In this document: positions 57,707 through 64,000 of the stretch, in pieces
How positions within the stretch are numbered: position 1 is the stretch's first letter
How the letters are laid out: each line of letters begins with the position of its first letter
Assembly (NCBI RefSeq): GCF_036323735.1
Contig: NC_086036.1
Coordinates: 40,360,550-40,424,549, forward strand
Length of the DNA: 64,000 bases
Direction: 5' to 3'
Source of the DNA: Rattus norvegicus
Lineage: Eukaryota > Chordata > Mammalia > Rodentia > Muridae
Program-made: the position numbers and the translations under genes
Notes under the pieces: generated by a model
Database searches by the model: none
Seen by the model: the letters and a program-made list of their open reading frames with translations, nothing else
Told to the model about the DNA's origin: nothing

Positions 57707-59187
57707 AACCTTTAAGTGGTTCTATTCATTTTAGATTAAAAGATGGACATTTAAGAAGTATATTTTTGGTAAATCTTGATTATCACTGAATACTCTAAAT
57801 TGACTGTGAAACAACAGCTTGTACTCTAATAAACTGTTATACAAACCACACAAGAATAATTTAAGACTGAAAGACTTTGACCATTAGTGGTTTTAACAGG
57901 CCATTAACCACAGTGGTAGGGATTCTGGGATTAAAAATAAGTATCATGAATTCCATTATTAAGTTAGATTTTTAAAAGACGTCTTTTTATAAGCAATAAT
58001 TGAAACATTCCTGCAGTGTTCTATCAAAGGTGCTTCATTTTTTATGCCTGTCTTTAAGTTAACTTCATCCCAAAATAGTATTTCAAAATGGTTCTTACAG
58101 GATTCACCATCACTAGGTGATCAGGAATAAAAATGCATGCTGTCAAATTTATTGAGCACTAATCAAGGAACAAGGAGTAATGTTGGCTGACAACTCAGAC
58201 CAACTGATAAAATCCCACTCTGTGATCCAGAATATCCTTGAACATGTGGCAATCCTCCTGCCTCCTCTTGCATCCTGAATGTCAGAATGTCTGCAACTTC
58301 TGTGGTGTAATGGAAAAACTGAGAAGGGAAGCCATCACTTTTATCTGCCACCAGTGAAAACCCTCCACATATTGGGAATGGGTTATAACTTACGCTAGCT
58401 GCCATTTCAGTTTGGTCCAGCTCAGGCTCCAAAACATTAATACTGCCTCTCATGACTTGCTTTTCCTGACAGAAGCTGACTCCACCTCTCTTCACTTCTC
58501 CAATTTTCTTTCTCATTTATCATTTCTTTTAGTAGATGAAAAGATGATAGACTATGCACAGAAAGAAAACCTACACTTTTATTTTTAATGTATGGGGTCA
58601 GAACCACCCTGTCCTCACATTAGTTTTAGGTGACTAGAAGGCAGGTTAGTGATTTGCTTTGGATTCTCATTAAAAACAGAAATTAAAATGGGTGAAAAGA
58701 AGCCAGGATTTATTTCCTAACTTTGGTGAAAGGACCATGACTCATCGTATTGAAGGCATACAGGGATCTTAATTCCAGAGAGGAACATATGTTAGTCCCA
58801 ACTGTTTCTACATGGGCTGTGGTGGTGATGAACACTGGAGAAAATGTAAAACCACATTCTTACGTTATGAAACAGAATGGCCCTGAGTAGAACCTGAGTA
58901 GACCGAAGCAATGACCCATTACCTCAGTTACTACAGCCACTCGCCTATGGCCAGGAATCCTCCTTGAACTCTGAAAATGTTCTGACATGAACAGTTCTGG
59001 TTTTGCACAACTCTAAAAAACTAAACAATCGAAGTTATTTTTGAAGCACAGTTGTACACACACACTTATTTAAAGAATTTAGATAGGTCTGAGCTTACAG
59101 TTTCCCTAATTATAACAACACTGAAACATATGGAGAAGATGGCTTTGTTTTTAAATTAAGGCTTTATATTTAAAAGGTTCCTTTTTT
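57707..59187. other. Intronic sequence, nothing recognised
   Basis: A 117-codon minus-strand ORF (58163-58516) has no recognised family and no splice support. Confidence 0.45.
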
Positions 59188-59512
59188 CCCCCCTCTTGCA
59201 ATGCTTTGTATATGCTTGGCCCAGGGAGTGGCACTTTTAGGAGGTGTGGTCTTATTGGAGTAGGTGTGTCACTGTGGGCAAGAGCTTTAAGACCCTCATC
59301 CTAGCTGCCTAGAAGCCAGTCTTCTCCTAGCTGCCTTTGGAATAAGAGGTGAAACTCTCAGCTCCTCTAGACCCATGTCTGCCTGGAAGCTGACCTTGAT
59401 GATAGTGGACTGAATCTTTGAACCTGTAAGCCAGTACCAATTAAATGTTTTCCTTTATAAGAGTTGCCTTGGTCATGGTGTCTGTTCACAGCAGTAAAAC
59501 CTTAACGAAGAC
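59188..59512 (+). mobile_element. Rodent medium repeat, family A, copy 3
   Basis: 'tgcttggcccagggagtggcac', 'ttaggaggtgtggtcttattgg', 'ttgatgatagtggactgaatc', 'accaattaaatgttttcctttataagagttgcc' and 'ggtgtctgttcacagcag' follow the unit at 18968-19287. Confidence 0.7.
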
Positions 59513-59530
59513 ATCTCCTTCATTTCTGAC

Positions 59531-59700
59531 TTTTTTTTCTTTATGTAATTTTTTGGCTTTTATGTAATTTTAAGACTGTGTCTCTCTTATACATCCCCAT
59601 GTCAACCTCCAAATCTCCATGTAGCTGAGGATGACCTTGATCTCTTCTTCCTGCCTCAACTTCCCAAGTGGGGGGATTATTGGTGTGAGCATCATACCTG
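59531..59700 (-). mobile_element. B1-like SINE, antisense, degraded
   Basis: 'tttttggcttttatg', then 'gtagctgaggatgaccttgatctcttcttcctgcctcaacttcccaagtg...attattggtgtgagcatcat' is antisense B1/PB1-like. Confidence 0.55.
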
Positions 59701-61357
59701 AAGTCAACAACAGGGTTTCTAAATGTACGACTGGGTGAAGCTTACAGTCAGATAGTTAAGATAATGGGGTCAAAAGTATAGGAAACAGTTGAGAGATTAC
59801 TAAATTGTTGAATTCGCTTGCTTCTCTGCTTTGCTCTCAAAGTACTCGTTTTAAAGAACAAGTCATTTGGTGACTTAAAGAGCACTCCTCAAGAAATGGG
59901 CCAGCAACAGGAAAGGGTATAGCCCAGAATAAGCACAAGGAAAAACTATTTCCCAAGACTGTAGATGCCAGTGATTTTCCACTCCTATTAGGATTTTGAC
60001 TTCTTTCCAGAAGGATCTCAGCAGTGGCCACCTGCCCAGGGAGAAAAATATTCATCATCTTGTGCCAAATGCTATATCATGGCTGTCTGTAGCAGTTCGG
60101 AGCCCCTTGGTTTTCATATTCTCTGCCTATTGGAGGAGCCAAGCTGCCCCCACTGAGGAACAAGAGGGATCAAATAAGTAACAGGTGTCCCTGTGGGTCA
60201 CCAAGTGCTAGCTGTCAGACAGTTGTTCAGATTTTGTAGCTGAAGTTTAAAAGTCAGCAGCATAGGTGCAGATGTTTCTTCTTAAAAATCTGTTCTTCTT
60301 TCATCAGTATCTAGCACTAAAACCATGTTAATTGTCTTCAGGGAGCACAGTATATCATGGTACTCATCAGCCCTCACACCTGCATGTTTCTACCATCTTT
60401 ACCAGTAACTGGAAGAGCTATAACTCTTTTTAAGGTTAAGTGCAGCTTGCTATATTCTGTTCATAGCCTCCTTCATCTACAGGACAGACTGTCAGCGAAT
60501 CATTCACTGCAGGATTGAATAGGTTCCAGATACCATCTTTGAACAGTGGGGCTCTTGTGAATCTAGTTCATGATCAAGGCTATGAACTGCTGATTTAAAA
60601 GTTGTAGCAGTTGCAGGGCTGGAGTAAAGAGTCAGAGGCTGGGTGATTGCTCAGAAAGAGCCCATGTTCAGTCCAACCAAACACATGGCATACACACATT
60701 TTTTTTAAAGAAAGGTTAAACCAGATGTTAAAAAGAAATAGTGGTGACTTATTTGATATTTATCATTAGCACTCAATAGTTAAGTCTTCATACTTAAAGA
60801 GTTCACCAGATAAAATTAGGTGAACTGACACTTGTTTTGATATCATGGGTATGTATGAACAATTATACATGGGGAAATGTGTGATACTGAATATAGATAT
60901 CAGTATCATGGAGTGTGGGGCTAAGAGTAGGAAACGAAATCAGTGTTAATCCAGGTCCACAACTGAATCCTGGCTTACCTCAGCTTTCAATGGATCTAAA
61001 AGCCAAGGATTAACTAGACGATGCCTGTGAATATAGCCTGTCCTTTCTGGTGATGATCTTCTCCAGAGAACTAAGTAAAAAAATCAACAGACACTGTAAA
61101 TTTACATAAAATGTATTCAATCATTGAAGTCATATTTCTGTGATTGTAATTAGCAGGCTATAGCAGGATAAACTAACGTATTTACATTGTCTTTTTTCTT
61201 CTTTCTTGCCATTCTTAGGGATCCCCACCCCCACTCCTTTTCACTCTTTGGTTTCACAACTCAGTACCAAGTCATGTTTATTAGTTGTAAATTGAATTTA
61301 CTAATGCTTTCAGGAATATATCCAAAAGTAAGATCAAACATCTTTTTTAAAGACACT
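59701..61357. other. Intronic sequence with a possible SINE relic
   Basis: 60615-60720 ('agggctggagtaaagagtcagagg') may be a degraded B2-type element. Nothing else can be assigned. Confidence 0.4.
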
Positions 61358-61528
61358 TTTTTTTTCATTTATTTTATTTATATGAGTACATTATAGCTGG
61401 CTTCAGACACACCAGAAGAGGGCATCAGATCCTGTTACAGATGGTTGTGAGCCACCATGTGGTTGCTGGGAATTGAACTCTGGAAGAACAGTCAGTGTTT
61501 TTAACCACTGAGCCATCTCTCCAGCCAT
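61358..61528 (-). mobile_element. B2 SINE, antisense
   Basis: Tail 'tttatttatatgagtacattatagc', 'cttcagacacaccagaagaggg', 'catgtggttgctgggaattgaact', ending GAGCCATCTCTCCAGCC. It is near consensus and the best-preserved B2 in the window. Confidence 0.92.
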
Positions 61529-62410
61529 TATTTTCTTAAAGTACAAATTTATTTTACTTTTTAAATGTTTGATCATTTACACAGAGTATGTACTGTTTAT
61601 AAAAGCTGCCATTTTCTTTTTCCTTCTTTCTTTATAGTGTATAATTTCCTCCCTCCAACCCTCCAAACACCATTCCTTATTGTCTTTTAAATTCATAACC
61701 TCTTTTTTTATTAATTGTTGTTACAAGCATATATGTATAGACATGTATAATCCCAATTGTAGCCTGCTTGGTCTGTATAATGTTATTTGTATATGTGTTT
61801 TCAGGGCTGACCATTTGGCGTTGGATAACAAATTGATGTACTCGTCTCTGCAGAAGATGATTTCTCCCACTCTCAGCATTCCTTGGTTGTCTGTAATTAT
61901 TTTGTCTGTAAGGTTGAGGCCTTATGGCCTATTCCCTATCCACTTTGTCATTGTTCTCCTTGTTCAGCTCAAATTTAGACAGTCCTATCAGTGAGACTTT
62001 GTGGATATAGCTTCTGACAGTCTCACATCAGACTCTCTGGTCCTCTGTGCCTCACAGTTTCTCTGTTCCCCTCTTCCATAATGTTCCCTGGGCCTTAGGC
62101 ACAGAAGTTATTTTGTAGATATATCTGTTAGCACTGAGCTCAACTCTGCATTTTCATTGTTTGTTGTTTTCTGTAGCCATCTCTATCTGCTGGAAAAAAG
62201 CAGTTTCCTTAATGAGGGCTAAGGACTACACTTAATCTGTGGGCATAAGAACAAATGCTTATATTGCTGTTAGGAATATGCTTGTTTGGTTAGAAGAGAA
62301 TCTATAACTATCATTTAAGATCTATGACTTTCTAGTTCTGCGTAGTTGATTACGTTTCTAGTTTCATGCTTGGTGTTAGTCTAATTAGAGAGATATTGTT
62401 GCTTATGTGC

Positions 62411-62510
62411 CACTACTGCACCCTTAGGGTTGTTGTACCATGCCAGTTCATTGTTGTAGTCACTACTGCACCCTTAGGGTTATTGTACCATGCCAGTTCA
62501 TTGTTGTAGT
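62411..62510 (+). repeat. Tandem duplication of a 50-bp unit inside L1
   Basis: 62411-62460 and 62461-62510 match at 49 of 50 positions; the only difference is TGTTGTACC against TATTGTACC. Confidence 0.95.
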
Positions 62511-63062
62511 TCATATGCATCATAGCTGAGTAGGCCTGCTGTTTGCTTCCTTCGTTTGGAAGCTTGCATGGCATCTTTTCACGAAGAGTCATTCAAGTCA
62601 TTTCTGGCTCAGGAGCCTCTGATGTCTTCAGCAACAGGGACTTGCACCACTGGGTACTAACCAAAGGCAGCAGTAATAGCCTATAATGTTTGGGAAGTTT
62701 CTTGGAAACCCCAACCAACAACTCAAGAAAAGGGGGGGCTTCTTATGCATGGTGCTGTGGTTTTTCAATAGATGATCTTTGGCTCTTGTAGGGACCATTA
62801 TCAGCCCAGATGGGAAATTTCCATTTAACCTATATATGCGTGTATTATAAGTTGGTGTTGTTTTTGGATAATTATAGTGTGGTCCATTATGACTGTCCTT
62901 ACTGTTGCTTTGACCTCCTTCTGATTTTATCCTTTTTCTCCTTCATAATTAGAGCCCCCCTCTTAGAGTCTTCTGCTGTTTCCCCGTTTCCCAATCAGAT
63001 CATTCATACCCTTCTTATTCCCCTTCCTGTTGATCTCCCATTCACCTATCAGAGCAATGCTC

Positions 63063-63546
63063 CCTGTCTTAGTTAAGCTTTCTGTTGCTTAATAATAATG
63101 AAATACCATGACCAAAACATTTTGGGGAGAAATGAATTTATTTGGCTTATACTTCTATATCATAGTTTGTCAATGAAGGAAGTTGGGGCAGGAACTTGAA
63201 CAGGGCAGGAGCCTGGAGGCAGGACCTGATGCTGAGGCCATGGAGGGATGCTGCTTATTGGCTTTCTGGTCATGGCTTGTTTATCTGGCTTTGTTATAGA
63301 ACCCAGGATAACATCACTCATGATAAGCTGATCCCTCCCCCTATCAATCACCAATTAAGAAAATAAATACCCTACAGGCTTGCCTCTCCCTACTGTGAAA
63401 ATGAGAGTCATCTTTCCCCATACTCCCTACAATTTGTATAGCTTTATCTTAGTACATAAGCTTGATCTCATTGAGATATTTTCTTGAGGTTACATTCTTT
63501 CAAATGACTTTAGGTTGTGTGAAGCTAACATAAAACTATCCAGCAG
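63063..63546 (+). mobile_element. Rodent medium repeat, family B, inserted in L1
   Basis: From 'ctgtcttagttaagctttctg' via 'ggcaggagcctggaggcagg', 'ttatagaacccagg', 'ccctatcaatcacc' and 'accctacaggcttgcc' to 'aagctaacataaaactatcc'. Its start resembles the end of the family A repeat (reverse complement), so the two may be related. Name not established. Confidence 0.55.
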
Positions 63547-64000
63547 ACTGTCATTTCACTTTCCTGTTTCTACTATTATTCCCGGATTGATAGTCACAGC
63601 TAAAGATTAAATGGGAGCTTCCAATGATAGAAAACATATGATGTCTTTCTTTCTGCATCTGAATTACCTCATTCCATATGCTCTTTCTAGTTCCATCCAT
63701 ATACCTACAATGTTCATGATTTAATCTTTCTTTATAGTTGAATAGTATTCCATACTGTGTGTGTGCCATGTCTTCACTATCCATTTATTGGTTGAGGAAA
63801 TCTAGGCTGACTCCATTTCTTAGCTATGGTAACTAGAGCAGCAGTGAACATGACTGGGCATGTTTCTGTGAACTAGGATGTGGAGTCCTTTGGGCACATG
63901 CCAAAAAGTTGTATAGCTGGGTCTTATGGCAGATTTATTTTTAGCTTTCTGAGAATTCCACACAGACTTCCAGAAAGAATGGCTAGACCAGATTGCAATT

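Larger units (their letters stand above)
61610..64000 (-). mobile_element. Lx-type L1, antisense, 3' UTR then ORF2, interrupted, runs off the window
   Basis: 61610-63062 is antisense 3' UTR-like text shared with 18160-19611 and 11690-12030. From about 63560 it continues as the antisense ORF2 C-terminus: a minus-strand frame at 63551-63784 retains an L1-like run around 'MDSEDMAHTQYGILFNYKE', and 'catgttcatg...agttgaatagtattccat' is the matching DNA landmark. I infer a single old L1 split by the repeat at 63063-63546. The 5' extent lies outside the window. Confidence 0.65.

Noticed and set aside
58163..58516. 117-codon minus-strand ORF
   Set aside because: No recognised domain or gene context.

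Overview
The window is mammalian nuclear DNA, almost certainly from rat (Rattus). Two near-consensus ID SINEs are present (1-80, and 5551-5658 on the minus strand), with B1, B2/B3 and Lx-type L1 repeats, long (GT)n tracts and no compact gene order. ID elements at this quality are typical of rat. Repeat family names below come from recognition by eye, not from a database search.

The only coding sequence I can support is one 142-bp internal exon on the plus strand, 50870-51011. It encodes the pore loop of a small-conductance Ca2+-activated K+ channel. Residue spacing fits rat SK2 exactly: if the Asp six codons into the exon is D341, then the filter-adjacent Ser is S359 and the outer-pore Asn is N368. 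SK1 and SK3 carry His at the last site, so I call the gene Kcnn2. I found neither the preceding exon (S2-S5) nor the following one (S6/calmodulin-binding start). The window therefore appears to be at least 50.8 kb of upstream intron, the pore exon, and at least 13 kb of downstream intron.

Layout: 1-9.9 kb holds ID, microsatellite, B3, an antisense Lx L1 3' end carrying a nested ID, an antisense B1, and an old L2 containing a MIR. 9.9-22 kb is dominated by ancient and Lx-type antisense L1, including two 5'-inverted (twin-primed) L1 copies and a 145-bp L1 fragment with an exact target-site duplication. 25.4-31.8 kb holds two antisense L1s flanking two head-to-tail sense L1 3' ends. 32-50.8 kb is mostly low-repeat intron with several large microsatellites (33.5, 42.0, 42.9, 43.5 and 45.3 kb).

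The pore exon follows, and 85 bp after its splice donor there is a complete 560-bp solo LTR with a 6-bp target-site duplication. 51.7-61.6 kb is intron with scattered SINEs. 61.6-64 kb is an antisense Lx-type L1 running off the end of the window, interrupted by another rodent repeat. I found no RNA gene other than SINE-embedded tRNA-like sequence, no CRISPR array and no new multi-gene system. The most interesting signals are insertion structures and the placement of the LTR next to a functionally essential exon.
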